Positions 34,801 to 43,542 of a stretch of 64,000 nt of DNA are shown here, piece by piece. The stretch's first letter is position 1. Every line of letters starts with the position of its first letter. The stretch comes from Streptoalloteichus tenebrarius (GTDB lineage: Bacteria; Actinomycetota; Actinomycetes; Mycobacteriales; Pseudonocardiaceae), in assembly GCF_024171885.1 (NCBI RefSeq), contig NZ_JAMTCP010000014.1:1-64000 (forward strand). The letters are read 5' to 3'. The translations under genes and the position numbers were made by a program. The notes under the pieces are model-generated. The model searched no databases. It saw only the letters and a program-made list of their open reading frames with translations, and was not told the DNA's origin.

Positions 34801-37800
34801 CCGCTCCGCGGTCTGCGCCTCGGCCTTCTCGGCGACCGTCCTGGCGACCTCGGCCTCGTGCTGGGCACGCGCCTGCGCCGCGCCCTGCCGTTGGGTGTCG
34901 TGCTCGCCGGCCATCCGCACCTGGCCCTGGCCGACGGCGGCCTGGATCTGCGGCCCTCGTTCCTGTTGGGCGACCACGGCCACGCCCGCGTCAGCTCCGC
35001 CGGGTGCGCCGGCCGCGCCGCCGGCTCCCGCGCCGGGGGCGGCGGCCGGTCCGGGTCCGGCGCCGCCCGAGGGGCCGGCCGAGGTCGGGACCTGGGCGGT
35101 CAGGGTCTCCCCTGGCACGTCGGGGTAGATCTGGTCCTCGCCAAGCGGCTGTGCCGCCGCCTCCCGGCCAGAGGACAGGATCTCCTGCGAGGTCTCCCGC
35201 ATTCGCGCCGTCTGTTCGTCGCCGCGCGCGGGGTCGCTCTCGCCGGAGAGTTCGAGTCTCGGCGCGGGCCCGACCGTGGTGTGCAGCGCGGGGTCGGTGG
35301 TGGGAACCGAGTTGACGGCGTTCTGGACGTTCCGGATGTCGCGGTCGGTGACCCGGCCCTGCGGGTCTCCCGCCACGTGCGGGTTGGCGGCCCGCTGCGC
35401 GGGATTCGCGCCCGGCGCCTGGTGTGGTCGGGCGACCTGCTGCTCCCGTCCTCCTTCGGCACCGACCCGTTCCCGACGCGCCTGGGGCGCTTCGGGGGGT
35501 GGGGCGACCTCGGGCGGACCGGAGAGGGTCCGGGGCGCGCCGGAGGGACGCTCCATGGTCGGTGGCGCGCCCTGGAGGGCCCCGCGCTCCTCACCGACGC
35601 TCCGCCCCACTGCACTGTCCACAGTGGATAAAGCAGGGACCATCTGGTCCGGCGGCAACTGGCCGACGGCGGCGAGGCCGGCTCGTGGGTCCTGCCCGGA
35701 GAGGTCCGGGGCCGCCGGCCGCTGCTCGGCCGGTGGCGGAGCACCACCGCCGGCGGCCACGGCACCGCCTCCTCCGGCACCGCCGCCCTCCTGGACGGCT
35801 TCCGTCGTCGGCTCGGGAGGTCCGCCGCAGCCACCGCCGCCCGCTTCCAGCGACGCATCCGGCGCGGGCGAGCCCATCGGCGCACCCGGGACCTGCTCTT
35901 CCGTTCCCGCAGGACCACCTGTGCCGGCAAGGCCGGGCGAGGCCACGTCGGATTCTGGTTCACCGAGCGGGCTTCCACCGCCGACCGGAGCACCACCGCC
36001 AAGCCGCGCGGGCGCGTCGGTCCCGGGGGCTCCGGGAAGACCTGGTCCCCTCTCCTGGCCCGCTGGTCCGGTGGCGACGTCACCGTCCCTCGCCGAGGCC
36101 GGTGGCTCCGCCGGCTCACCTCGCGGCCCAGGATCAGCGGCTGGCCCCGCCGGTTCCGGCCCGATCTCCTCGTCCACCGGCCGTTCGGCGGGAACGTCCT
36201 CCTCCGGCGCGGGTTCGGGTGGCCGTTCCGGCTGGGGAGACGGCTCCTCAGCCTCGGGTGCGGGTTCGGGCTCCCGTTCGGGCTCCTCACCGGCGGGCTC
36301 CTCCCGCTCCCGCTGCTCCGCCGGCGTCGGAGGCGGCGCGGGGAAAGAAGGCGCGTCGGCCGGGCGCGGTGGTGTCCCATTGGCCGGCAACGCGATCTGG
36401 TCGGCGGTGGGGACCCGGGAGACGTCGAGATCGCTCGCGGGGAGATGATCCTCGGGCCGGAGACCCGCCGACGAGGCCGGTTCCCCGTCACGCTCCTCGT
36501 CCGAGGTCTGCTCGGCCGGCGGCACGTCCACCTCGGTGTCCGCGCCCGGCTCCAGGTCGAGCGGCTTCTCCTCCTCGCGTGGCGGTTCCTCCACGCCGAG
36601 CCGGTCGAGCAGTCCGTGGTGCGCCAGCGGGCTTTCCGGCTCCTGGGCGACCGCCTCGGCCCGCTCCGGTCGCCCGACTTCCGCCGTGGGCTCGACGGTG
36701 CCCGCGTCGACCACGGGTGTCGCGCCGGCAGGTGGACCCTGGCCGGGCGGGGGTTGCGCGCCCAGGGCACCCGGGGCCTGTGCCACGGGCTGCGCGGCGA
36801 TCTCGTCCTCGGCCCGCCGCTCCTCCTCCGACCACCCGTCCTCGTCCTTGTCTTTGTCTTCGTCCTTCTTGTCGTCCTTCTTGTCTTTCTTGTCCTTCTC
36901 CTTCTCGTCCTGGTCGCCGTCCTCGTCCTTCTTCTTGTCCTCGCCGTCCTTGCCGTCCTCGCCGTCGTCCTTGTCGTCCTTGTCGTCCTTGTCCTTGTCG
37001 GCGTCCGGATCCTCGACGTCCTTGTCCGGGCCGGGTTCCTCGCCGGGCGCGGGCTCCTCAGCGGGCTCCCCGGAACCGGGCTCCTCCGCGCCCGGCTCCT
37101 GGGTGCCCGGTTCCGTCCGGTCGTCCGGTTCCCGTCCCGGCTCCGGCCGGGGCTCCGCGCCGTCCGTGCGCTGGTCCCGCTCGTCCTCGCGTTCCCGCGC
37201 GTCCTGCTCCGTGTCCGCGTGACGCCGCTCCTCCGCCTGGCGGCGGAGGTTCTCGATCCACTCGACCACGCCCGTCACGGGTTCGGGGACGACGGGGGAC
37301 GCCTCACGCGGACCGGCCCCGCTCTCGGCCTCGGCCGTCAGGGCGCGGAGACGGGCCAGGTCTCCCGACGGCAGGCGGGTCTCCAGCCGCTCCACCACCG
37401 ATCGGCGCAGTTCCGGGGTGAAGCGGGCGAGCTGGGCGCGGACGCGGCCCGACGCGTCGGTGGGGTCGCCCCGCAGGCTGCGCAGGACCCCGGCCACCAG
37501 CCGGTCGACCAGGGTCGCCGGGTCGAGGTGCTCGGTACGCATCCGGTCGGCGTCCACCGCGGCGTACCGGAGCCAGGCGGCCGAGTTGGCGCGTTCGCGG
37601 GGTTCGGTCCGCTGCCCGTCCTCGGCTCCGGCGATCCGCTCGGCCTCCCGCTCGACGGCTTCCTGGGGCAGGCTGACCGCTCCGGCCTCGCGTCCGGCGA
37701 CCAGCGCTCCGGACGGGTCGGGCACCTGCACGGTGTGCAGCAGCTCGTGTGCGAGCAACCGACGTCCCGCGACGGTGCCCGGCTGGAACGCTCCCCGCGC

Positions 37801-38076
37801 GAAGAAGATGTCCTGCCCGACGGTGACGGCGTCCGCGCCGACCAGGTCGGCCAGGGCCGCCGCGTCCTGGTCGGTGTGGACGCGGACCCGGCCGAAGTCG
37901 TGCCCGAGCGCGGCCTCCATGTCCCGGCGCAGCCCCGGGTCGACCGGGTGTCCCGGCGCGGCGAGCAGGTCCCGCAGGTCCCTCGGCGTGCGGGACGACC
38001 GCCCCACGCCCTCCTGTCGCCGGTTCTCCTTCTTCCGCCCGGGGTCGTCGGCCCGGCGTGGCAGGGCCCTGGTCAT
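31852..38076 (-). CDS. 2074-aa modular eCIS core-domain (DUF4157) protein
   Basis: From the ATG at 38076 (ATGA overlap with the upstream stop). Residues ~40-130 are the eCIS core/DUF4157 domain, with ALGHDFGRVRVHTD, a GADAVTVGQDIFFARGAF stretch and the HExxH motif His110-Glu111-Leu-Leu-His114. Next come an Arg/Glu- and Pro-rich part and an extreme Asp/Lys/Glu tract (~345-425). Pro/Glu-rich linker follows to ~1050, then a charged coiled coil (~1055-1180). Long amphipathic helices follow, with membrane-like segments (ALVSALPGILVSIVIERLIS, AGAVLAIVQGLVAAWG, ~1400-1490), then a very Arg-rich stretch (~1516-1705). A final ~370-residue globular part (from about 1705) has no recognisable fold. The order core, linker, coiled coil, membrane-active region, variable tail resembles polymorphic toxins. 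It could also act as a tape measure. One STVD palindrome falls at 35617-35629. Confidence 0.85.
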   Translation of the reverse strand: MTRALPRRADDPGRKKENRRQEGVGRSSRTPRDLRDLLAAPGHPVDPGLRRDMEAALGHDFGRVRVHTDQDAAALADLVGADAVTVGQDIFFARGAFQPGTVAGRRLLAHELLHTVQVPDPSGALVAGREAGAVSLPQEAVEREAERIAGAEDGQRTEPRERANSAAWLRYAAVDADRMRTEHLDPATLVDRLVAGVLRSLRGDPTDASGRVRAQLARFTPELRRSVVERLETRLPSGDLARLRALTAEAESGAGPREASPVVPEPVTGVVEWIENLRRQAEERRHADTEQDAREREDERDQRTDGAEPRPEPGREPDDRTEPGTQEPGAEEPGSGEPAEEPAPGEEPGPDKDVEDPDADKDKDDKDDKDDGEDGKDGEDKKKDEDGDQDEKEKDKKDKKDDKKDEDKDKDEDGWSEEERRAEDEIAAQPVAQAPGALGAQPPPGQGPPAGATPVVDAGTVEPTAEVGRPERAEAVAQEPESPLAHHGLLDRLGVEEPPREEEKPLDLEPGADTEVDVPPAEQTSDEERDGEPASSAGLRPEDHLPASDLDVSRVPTADQIALPANGTPPRPADAPSFPAPPPTPAEQREREEPAGEEPEREPEPAPEAEEPSPQPERPPEPAPEEDVPAERPVDEEIGPEPAGPAADPGPRGEPAEPPASARDGDVATGPAGQERGPGLPGAPGTDAPARLGGGAPVGGGSPLGEPESDVASPGLAGTGGPAGTEEQVPGAPMGSPAPDASLEAGGGGCGGPPEPTTEAVQEGGGAGGGGAVAAGGGAPPPAEQRPAAPDLSGQDPRAGLAAVGQLPPDQMVPALSTVDSAVGRSVGEERGALQGAPPTMERPSGAPRTLSGPPEVAPPPEAPQARRERVGAEGGREQQVARPHQAPGANPAQRAANPHVAGDPQGRVTDRDIRNVQNAVNSVPTTDPALHTTVGPAPRLELSGESDPARGDEQTARMRETSQEILSSGREAAAQPLGEDQIYPDVPGETLTAQVPTSAGPSGGAGPGPAAAPGAGAGGAAGAPGGADAGVAVVAQQERGPQIQAAVGQGQVRMAGEHDTQRQGAAQARAQHEAEVARTVAEKAEAQTAERGRVAEESRARREEWRTEQDRAVGEANDKAGAEHTRTRGDIERKRTETDRESERRKQEDNDRIRQEREKAEEKARKERERKQRESEGILGWISSKVEQFFDALVEAVTAVFEAARRVVTGIINGFTEFVTRLIDAARDIVVGLINTLADALIKLCDGLAVFFPELAARIRRGIEEVRDAAIATVNRIADDLKAGVTALLNLLAEGLTRLLDALEAGLRAAVEVVRSAVNAAIEFARAAIQLLGEFAALVADIAPDPGGWLGKLGVAARDGIRDHLWDAVKTAVRQWFTDKVEQILGLGRAVMDVLIRGCFSMARIGRMVWEALVSALPGILVSIVIERLISLIVPAAGAVLAIVQGLVAAWGTISRIIAAIGAFMAFLKAVRSGTAAPLFAQAVATGVVALLDFVSNFLMTRLAAAAKGVGRSLRGIAQKIMRGLTRAGRGARRAAGQTVNRARQGLRAASQALRPPRARTGVGARRRPGTPTAGTRGRVAGRRDTTRRVEPARATGQRPVAGRGRPRPARPSRPTRPASPLRQRWDQMRGAVRSGLRRVRAAGRALGRRLASTRIGRALTNGARRLRDGYRRTRDRLRDRLRRRQAQRRRDHERQNSPAAKQRRLDLIVARIRPRLQRLLRMGIRGVLLRATLAALRAWYRLTRLEMGSGRAFDIRAFLNPGSEVIAGVTVDVDRLLLFVRQVSGEIVRSGMRRQRQVPAHQQVVQRPHPQTGRPNQVIPEGTPGGQVLAHFRSLPALGRGRQDVISFERAGQDPIEVRRRQPAPPRGVVPESRNRLVLMRRLFRKPRQTQEKALNYEELRLFARLTRPGQQQALAVGAMGLLRGQVPHGRYAQESAQLATWVVFQESHRNVAAAATHAMALDLVQRQRMSLPEAVRRLPMAPPGAQRAADDLHDYLVRRGTLTAKAQTLMRAEVEMIKLWVESLRDLRSLNEGTAEERERALMAQVRERLHRIYAVPADYAATHPLSVLSR

Positions 38077-38375
38077 CGCCGACCTCCCCCGTCGCGCCGC
38101 GTCAGTCCTTTGTAGACGGATCTGGCCAGCGCCGTGCCGAGCCGGCGAGGCGAGGACGTGGTGGGCAACGGGGGCAGTCCGGAGACCAGGTCGACGGTCC
38201 ACTCCCCGTCGGGAACCCGCCCCACGCCGCGCTCGCGGACCAGGCGGCGCAGTTCCCGCTCGAACGCGCCCACCACGAGGTCCGCGTCCATCCCGGGAAA
38301 CCCGTCGAGGACCAGCTCGCCGATCTCCACGTGCACGCTCGGGGCCGAGGGGCGGTCGCCGGGGTTCACTCCCAT
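38073..38375 (-). CDS. Small eCIS-associated protein
   Basis: 100 residues from the ATG at 38375, which starts 10 nt inside the end of the AAA+ gene; its stop overlaps the giant gene's start (ATGA). It begins MGVNPGDRPSAPSVHVEIGE and continues LVLDGFPGMDADLVVGAFERELRRLV, a pattern seen in small proteins encoded between the ATPase and core protein in eCIS loci. Coupling to the giant gene suggests a chaperone or loading role; this is inferred. Confidence 0.7.
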   Translation of the reverse strand: MGVNPGDRPSAPSVHVEIGELVLDGFPGMDADLVVGAFERELRRLVRERGVGRVPDGEWTVDLVSGLPPLPTTSSPRRLGTALARSVYKGLTRRDGGGRR

Positions 38376-40357
38376 CCCGCCACCTCCCCCGGCGTCAGGG
38401 AGCGCTCCAGCTTGAGGTACTCCGTGCGGGACGCCGCCAGGAAGTGCCGCATCCCCACCGGGACGCCCTCGTCGGCCGCGAGGAACGCGGCGGACAACGC
38501 GATGTTGCGGATGCTGCCGCCGGCCACGGTGAGCTGCGCGAGCCGCTCCAGGTCCACGCCGTCGGTCGGGGCGGAGGGCGGGATCACCCTGCGCCAGATC
38601 TCGGCGCGCTCGGCAGGGCCGGGGAACGGGAAGTCGACCACGAACCGGATGCGGCGCAGGAAGGCCGGGTCGAGCGCCTTCTTCATGTTGGTGGTGAGGA
38701 TGGCCAGCCCCCGGTAGGACTCCATCCGCATCAGCAGGTAGCTGACCTCGATGTTGGCGTACCGGTCGTGGCTGTCCCTGATCTCGCTGCGGCGGCCGAA
38801 CAACGCGTCGGCCTCGTCGAACAACAGCAGCGCGCCACCGCGTTCGGCCGCGTCGAAGACCCGGCGGAGGTTCTTCTCGGTCTCGCCGATGTACTTGCTG
38901 ACCACCTGGGAGAGGTCCACGACGAACAGGTCCACGCCCAGTTCCCCCGCCAGCACCTCGGCGGCCAGCGTCTTGCCGGTGCCGCTGGTGCCGGCGAACA
39001 ACGCGGTGACCCCGAGGCCACGGCGGAGCACGGCCTCGAAGCCCCAGTCCTGGTACACCGTGGCCCGCTGCCGCACCTGGGCGACGATCTCGGCGAGGAT
39101 CGCCCGTTGGGCCTCGGGCACCACGAGGTCGTCCCACCGGGCGCGGGGCTCGACCCGGCGTCCCAGCTCGTCGAGCGCCACCCTGGCCTGACGCAGGCCC
39201 GCCCGCCACGCGAGATCCGTGACGCCGTCCGCTCCATCCTCCACGGCCTCCTCGGTCGCGGCCCCCTCCACCACGGCGCGCCGGGCGGTGGCCCCGGCTG
39301 CGCGGATCACATGGGCCGGCAGGGAGAACTGCGCGACGAGCCGTGCCAGCTCCTGGTCGTCGGGGGTGTACTCCTCGGAGCGCAGCGCGGCGGCCCACAA
39401 CGCGCGCTGCTCGTCCTCGGTCGGGGTGTCCACCGCGACGCGGACCCGGTGGCGCTGCTCCGTGCGCAGCGGCTCGTCGCTGGAGAGCACCAACGGCACG
39501 GCGAGCGCGTGCGCGAACATCTCCAGCGCGGCCAGCCAGTCCACAGTAGACAATGCAGAGCCGGAGAGCGTCGAGGACGCGGACGCCTCGCCCGCCTCCA
39601 CCAGCAGCACCGCCGGGAGCAGCAGGGACTCCCGCTCCCACAGCCGGGCCGTGGCCTCCCGCTCCGCCGGGTCGGACGGCAGGTCGGCCGCCCGCAGCAC
39701 GTACAGCGCGGCCCCGGCCTCGCTCGCGGCCGTCGCCGCCACCTCCCACCGCGTGTGCTGGTCGCCGCCCACCAGCTCAACGTGCGGACGCCCCTCGACC
39801 TCGTGCCAGGCGGTGCTGATCGCCTCGGCCGCCCGCCCGTGGGACGCGGGCAGGTCCGGCACCGGGTCGACCCTGGTCACCAGGCCGTGCAGTCGACTGT
39901 CCACATAGGGCACGCCAGCCAGGAAGTGCAGCACCCGCTCGTCGACGCGCAGCCTGCTCGTGGTGAGCGGGCCGTCGTCGGCGGGCTCCACCAGCCGCCA
40001 CCGGCGCAGCGGGGCCACGGGGGTGAGGGCGCTCCAGTGCGCGTCGGGCAGGGCGGCCAGCGCCAGGGAGAAGGTCGGGTAGTCGCGGCGCGGGTCACCG
40101 CTGGCCGCCGCGCACCGCGCTCCCGCGCTGGAGTCCAACTCCGCCGCGCACGCGAGCACCAGCACGTCCCGCTCGAACGGGCTGAGGCCGAAGCAGGAGC
40201 ACAACGTGCCGAGGGCGCTCGTCTCCGGGACCCGAGGAGCCTCGACCGGGGAGTCCCGCCGGCCCGCGTGCGCGTCCACGTGGGCGAGGACGGCGCGGAC
40301 CGCGGCGGCGAGGGCGCGCTGGTGCGCCTCGCCTCCCGGAGCGCCTCCCCTGCCCAC
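38366..40357 (-). CDS. eCIS AAA+ ATPase (Afp15-like)
   Basis: 663 residues from the GTG at 40357 (GGAGGGG upstream). The N-terminal half is a degenerate region with GLSPFERDVLVLACAAELDS. The AAA+ module begins near residue 420, with Walker A FAGTSGTGKT (~455-462), Walker B LLLFDEADALFG (~505-512), sensor 1 ILTTNMKKALDPAF and Arg-finger-like RRIRF. This ATPase is a constant partner of eCIS and is thought to help assembly. A STVD near residue 270 lies on a one-mismatch copy of the recurrent palindrome (39538-39550). Confidence 0.93.
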   Translation of the reverse strand: MGRGGAPGGEAHQRALAAAVRAVLAHVDAHAGRRDSPVEAPRVPETSALGTLCSCFGLSPFERDVLVLACAAELDSSAGARCAAASGDPRRDYPTFSLALAALPDAHWSALTPVAPLRRWRLVEPADDGPLTTSRLRVDERVLHFLAGVPYVDSRLHGLVTRVDPVPDLPASHGRAAEAISTAWHEVEGRPHVELVGGDQHTRWEVAATAASEAGAALYVLRAADLPSDPAEREATARLWERESLLLPAVLLVEAGEASASSTLSGSALSTVDWLAALEMFAHALAVPLVLSSDEPLRTEQRHRVRVAVDTPTEDEQRALWAAALRSEEYTPDDQELARLVAQFSLPAHVIRAAGATARRAVVEGAATEEAVEDGADGVTDLAWRAGLRQARVALDELGRRVEPRARWDDLVVPEAQRAILAEIVAQVRQRATVYQDWGFEAVLRRGLGVTALFAGTSGTGKTLAAEVLAGELGVDLFVVDLSQVVSKYIGETEKNLRRVFDAAERGGALLLFDEADALFGRRSEIRDSHDRYANIEVSYLLMRMESYRGLAILTTNMKKALDPAFLRRIRFVVDFPFPGPAERAEIWRRVIPPSAPTDGVDLERLAQLTVAGGSIRNIALSAAFLAADEGVPVGMRHFLAASRTEYLKLERSLTPGEVAGWE

Positions 40358-40373
40358 CTGTCCCCCTCCCCGC

Positions 40374-41600
40374 TCAGCCCATGTCGACCAGTGGCCCGGT
40401 GAACGCGCCGTCGGCGAAGTCCAGCGGGCTCTGCGCGCCGTCGACCTGGACCCGGACGAGGTAGCGGCCGGCGGCGACCGCGCCGACGGGCACGGTGAAC
40501 TCCCGAACCGGCCCCGGCCCCTTCACCAGGGGAAACGGCGCGTCGAACTGGTAGCTGCGCGGATGTTCGCCGCCGCCGTGCTCGTCGAGCAGGAGCACCA
40601 CGCGCTGGTCGACGCCGACGGGGATGTCCGTCCGCACCGCGACCCCGTCCCGTTGCCGACGGGCCTGGACGACACGCGGCCGGCGGACGTAGGGCACCGC
40701 GTTGGATTCGAGCCAGGGGCGCGTCACGGGCGGGTCGCCGAGGGACACGTCGTACCGGACCTGCACGCCGTGCGTCCCCGGGGTCAGCGACCGGGGCTGC
40801 CGGAGGACGACCCGGTCCTCCGCCAACCGCACGACGCTGGCCGGCGTCCCGCCGACCAGGGCGGTCATCCCCGGGCGGCGCAGGTTCGCGCCGAGCACGA
40901 CGAGGTCGCGGTCGGCGGTGATCGGCCCCTCGTCCGGCAGCACGTCCTGCGCCGCGCCGGACGGGACGGAGAGGACGCGGTCGAGCACCGGGCGGACGAA
41001 CGGCTCGACGCGGATCGCCCTGCGCAGCACGGGTTTGCCCGAAGCGGGAGTGGACCGGCCGTCCAGGAGCACGGCCGTGGCCTGGTAGGCGACCGACAGC
41101 GCGTACGGCGTCTGCAACATCGTCGACCACAGCTTGGACAGGTCGTCCAGGTCCATCTGCGCCGGCGTGAGGCGCACGCGTTGCGGCGAGGCGGCGAGGT
41201 CGCTTCCGGCGAGGTGGGCCCGTTGGGCCGCCGCCTCGATGTCGGCGCGGGACAGGACCGGCTCCTCGTGGAGGGAGCGGACGACGGCGCCGAGGAGCTG
41301 TTGCGGCACCAGCTTGGTCTCGTCGCCGAAGAAGCTGATCAGGTAGTGCAGGTCGATGGCGGCCTGGGGCCGACGCAGCGTCGTGCCGTCAGGTCCCCTG
41401 GTCGGCGCGTCCCGGTTGCGCATCGCCGCGTTGGGCGTGACCTGGTAGAGGAACACGGTGATCGTGGGTTCCTGGGGTGGCTCCGCCGGCGGCTTGCCCG
41501 GCACGACGTTGACCCCGTAGCCGATGTCGGGCGGCAGGGAGCGGGCCAGGAACAGCATGAGGGCTTCCGTGGCCGTGGCGACGGCGAGGACGTTGCTCAT
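40374..41600 (-). CDS. DUF4255 tube/sheath terminator (Afp16-like)
   Basis: 408 residues from the ATG at 41600 (ATGA overlap). SNVLAVATATEALMLFLARSL and TVFLYQVTPNAAMRNRD, then PQAAIDLHYLISFFGDETKLVPQQLLG are the DUF4255 hallmarks. The second half carries an IPT/Ig-like repeat (DLVVLGANLRRPGMTALVGG) and a beta-rich end. Afp16-type proteins cap the tube and sheath and set their length. Confidence 0.9.
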   Translation of the reverse strand: MSNVLAVATATEALMLFLARSLPPDIGYGVNVVPGKPPAEPPQEPTITVFLYQVTPNAAMRNRDAPTRGPDGTTLRRPQAAIDLHYLISFFGDETKLVPQQLLGAVVRSLHEEPVLSRADIEAAAQRAHLAGSDLAASPQRVRLTPAQMDLDDLSKLWSTMLQTPYALSVAYQATAVLLDGRSTPASGKPVLRRAIRVEPFVRPVLDRVLSVPSGAAQDVLPDEGPITADRDLVVLGANLRRPGMTALVGGTPASVVRLAEDRVVLRQPRSLTPGTHGVQVRYDVSLGDPPVTRPWLESNAVPYVRRPRVVQARRQRDGVAVRTDIPVGVDQRVVLLLDEHGGGEHPRSYQFDAPFPLVKGPGPVREFTVPVGAVAAGRYLVRVQVDGAQSPLDFADGAFTGPLVDMG

Positions 41601-42289
41601 CGGCGCCCGCCCTCCCGGTCGAGGAACTGTTCCAGCGAGACGGTGGGCTCGGGCCGCCCCTGGTGCGGGGTGATCGGCTCGCCGCGCGCGCCGCCGCTGG
41701 TCACCTCCAGTCGGCCGATGGTCACCCGGACCGTGCGCTCCTGTGGGCGGGCGTGTGCGGCGCGGCGGGTCGGAGGAGCGGGACCGCGCCGCTCATCTGT
41801 CCACAAAGGACTCACTGTGACCGGGGTCGGCGCGCTCGGCGGCACGAGCACGCCGACCGCGTCGGGAGCGGGGGACGGGCGCTCGGTCGCCGGTTCCTCC
41901 CGGACGGCGGGTCGGGAGGACGACGGCGCCACCGGCGCCCGAAGCGCTGTCGCAACGACGAGGGGCGGTGATGGCGACGAGGTGGCCGGGTGTGACCTGT
42001 CGGGCTGGCTCCGCGCCGGTTCCGGCCCCACCACCCGCTCGTGTCCACCCGGCCACGCCGGGGCCTGGCGGTCGTCCGGCGGTGGTGGCGTCGGAAGTGG
42101 TGGAGCCGGCGGCGGGGCGGGCGCGGGTCGCGACGCGGGTGGGGCGTCGGGCCAGGACGCGGGCTCGAACACCGCGGGTTCGACGCGCTCGAACAGGTGC
42201 GGCAGCCGGGGGCGCACCAGCGCCTCCCCCTCGGGCAGGGCCGCCCCGGGGACGGCGCGGGCCACGAGCCGGTCGAAGAAGTCAGCCAT
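41597..42289 (-). CDS. Proline-rich eCIS accessory protein
   Basis: 230 residues from the ATG at 42289. The first ~45 residues (MADFFDRLVARAVPGAAL, RPRLPHLFERV) and the last ~55 (VRVTIGRLEVTSGG, LEQFLDREGGRR) look folded; the middle ~130 are Pro/Ala/Ser-rich and disordered. Genes with the same DFFDRL... VTIGR-EV ends are often found between the tube and DUF4255 genes of actinobacterial eCIS. Flanked by 8-bp and 4-bp overlaps. Confidence 0.75.
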   Translation of the reverse strand: MADFFDRLVARAVPGAALPEGEALVRPRLPHLFERVEPAVFEPASWPDAPPASRPAPAPPPAPPLPTPPPPDDRQAPAWPGGHERVVGPEPARSQPDRSHPATSSPSPPLVVATALRAPVAPSSSRPAVREEPATERPSPAPDAVGVLVPPSAPTPVTVSPLWTDERRGPAPPTRRAAHARPQERTVRVTIGRLEVTSGGARGEPITPHQGRPEPTVSLEQFLDREGGRR

Positions 42290-43007
42290 GGCCCACCAAC
42301 TCCAGGTAGTACCGCCGCCGCAGCGGGCTCACCGCCAAGACCTCCGCCTCGCTCCAGCCGTAGGCGGAGGCGAGCTGGTGCACGTCGAGCAGGGTCGCCC
42401 TGGCCCAGTGGTCCAGTTCGGCCCACAGGTGCGAGGCGATGTCCACGCTCGCCTTCGTGCGCTGCCCGCACTCCGCGCACGGCAGGTCCAGCCGGACGTC
42501 CGCGCCGGGGTCGGCCTCGGCCACGGCGCGGGCCACGCCGTCGCCCAGCTCGGCGGCCAGCGAACGCGTCAGCGCCGGGTCCGACACACCGTCCACCGCG
42601 AGCACGCAGCGCTCCAACAACACCGTTCTCGCCTCCTCGGCGGACCCGGCCGCGACCGCGGCGAGCAGGTCACCCGTGGTCGGCAGGCGGAACCGCACCA
42701 GACGCTCCCCGACCCGCACGGCGCGCGGCTCCTCGCCCGGGACGGGCAGCCGCAGGACGTTGTCGAGGTCGAAGTCGAACTCCAGCTCCTCGCCGCAGCC
42801 CGCGCACGTGACCCGCCCGTTCAGCCACTCGCCGAACAGCCGGCGGCGCAGGCCGAACAGGTCCAGGTCGCGCGCGCCGAGCGGGACGGCGAGGTGGTCG
42901 GTCGGCCGGCCGCCCCGCGCCAACGCGCACAACAGCAGGGACCGGTGGACGGCGTCCGCGCCGACGCCGGCCTCCCACGTGGCCAGCAGGTCGCTCACGA
43001 GGGCCAT
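42282..43007 (-). CDS. eCIS zinc-ribbon protein (baseplate/assembly-type)
   Basis: 241 residues from the ATG at 43007, two nt after the tube stop. Start SDLLATWEAGVGADAVHRSLLLCALA, then GLRRRLFGEWLNGRVTCAGCGEELEFDFD and LDLPCAECGQRTKASVDI: two CxxC pairs likely bind one or two metals. The C-terminus (DVHQLASAYGWSEAEVLAVSPLRRRYYLELV) resembles tail-assembly or T4 baseplate-type small proteins. Its exact role is not known. Confidence 0.75.
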   Translation of the reverse strand: MALVSDLLATWEAGVGADAVHRSLLLCALARGGRPTDHLAVPLGARDLDLFGLRRRLFGEWLNGRVTCAGCGEELEFDFDLDNVLRLPVPGEEPRAVRVGERLVRFRLPTTGDLLAAVAAGSAEEARTVLLERCVLAVDGVSDPALTRSLAAELGDGVARAVAEADPGADVRLDLPCAECGQRTKASVDIASHLWAELDHWARATLLDVHQLASAYGWSEAEVLAVSPLRRRYYLELVGHG

Positions 43008-43009
43008 GG

Positions 43010-43534
43010 CTAGGCCGGGTGCTGGATCGACGGCTCTTCCGGCTCGGCGACCTCGTAGTCGCGCTCCCAGCCCTCGCACTCCAGCTTGAGGCTCTGGATG
43101 GCCACCGCGTTGGCGTTGGCGTCCAGCTCGCCGAGCACCTGGTACTCGCTGGGCCACGCGCGGTAGACCTTGTACGCCAACGCGACCTGCCCGGCCTCGT
43201 TGAGCACCTGGATCACGATGTCCTTGCGGAAGTCCCGCACCGACGACTCCGCGCCCCTGCCCTGGCCGACCAGCCAGACCTTGTTGGCCCACCGGTCGAA
43301 GTCGGGGTCGTGGGTCACGCCGCGCTCCAGCGTGATCGCCTCGAACTCGGTGCGGCCGGCCGACTTACGCGGCGAGCTGGGGTCGCCGCCGTGCCGGTGC
43401 TTGACGACCTCGGTGGTCCGCTTGAGCGGGCTGATCTTGCTGACGCCCGCCACCACGTGGCCGTCCCAGACCACGAGGAACTTGAAGTTCTTGTACGGGT
43501 CGAACCGCTGCGGGTTCACGGTGAACTCGGCCAT
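43010..43534 (-). CDS. eCIS inner tube protein (gp19-like)
   Basis: 174 residues from the ATG at 43534. The gp19/Hcp-like pattern is clear: DPYKNFKFLVVWDGHVVAGVSKI, FEAITLERGVTHDPDFDRWANKV, DIVIQVLNEAGQVALAYKV and PSEYQVLGELDANANAVAI. It polymerises into the inner tube. Only one tube gene exists here; Afp and PVC encode two. Confidence 0.95.
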   Translation of the reverse strand: MAEFTVNPQRFDPYKNFKFLVVWDGHVVAGVSKISPLKRTTEVVKHRHGGDPSSPRKSAGRTEFEAITLERGVTHDPDFDRWANKVWLVGQGRGAESSVRDFRKDIVIQVLNEAGQVALAYKVYRAWPSEYQVLGELDANANAVAIQSLKLECEGWERDYEVAEPEEPSIQHPA

Positions 43535-43542
43535 GGGAATCC

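Noticed and set aside
36800-37030. TCCTTGTCG-like DNA repeats as a separate repeat element
   Set aside because: They encode the in-frame Asp/Lys/Glu tract of the giant eCIS protein, so protein composition explains them.
37700-37800. The HELLH motif as proof of an active protease
   Set aside because: DUF4157 proteins often carry this motif, but activity has not been shown from sequence; I keep the motif as an observation only.
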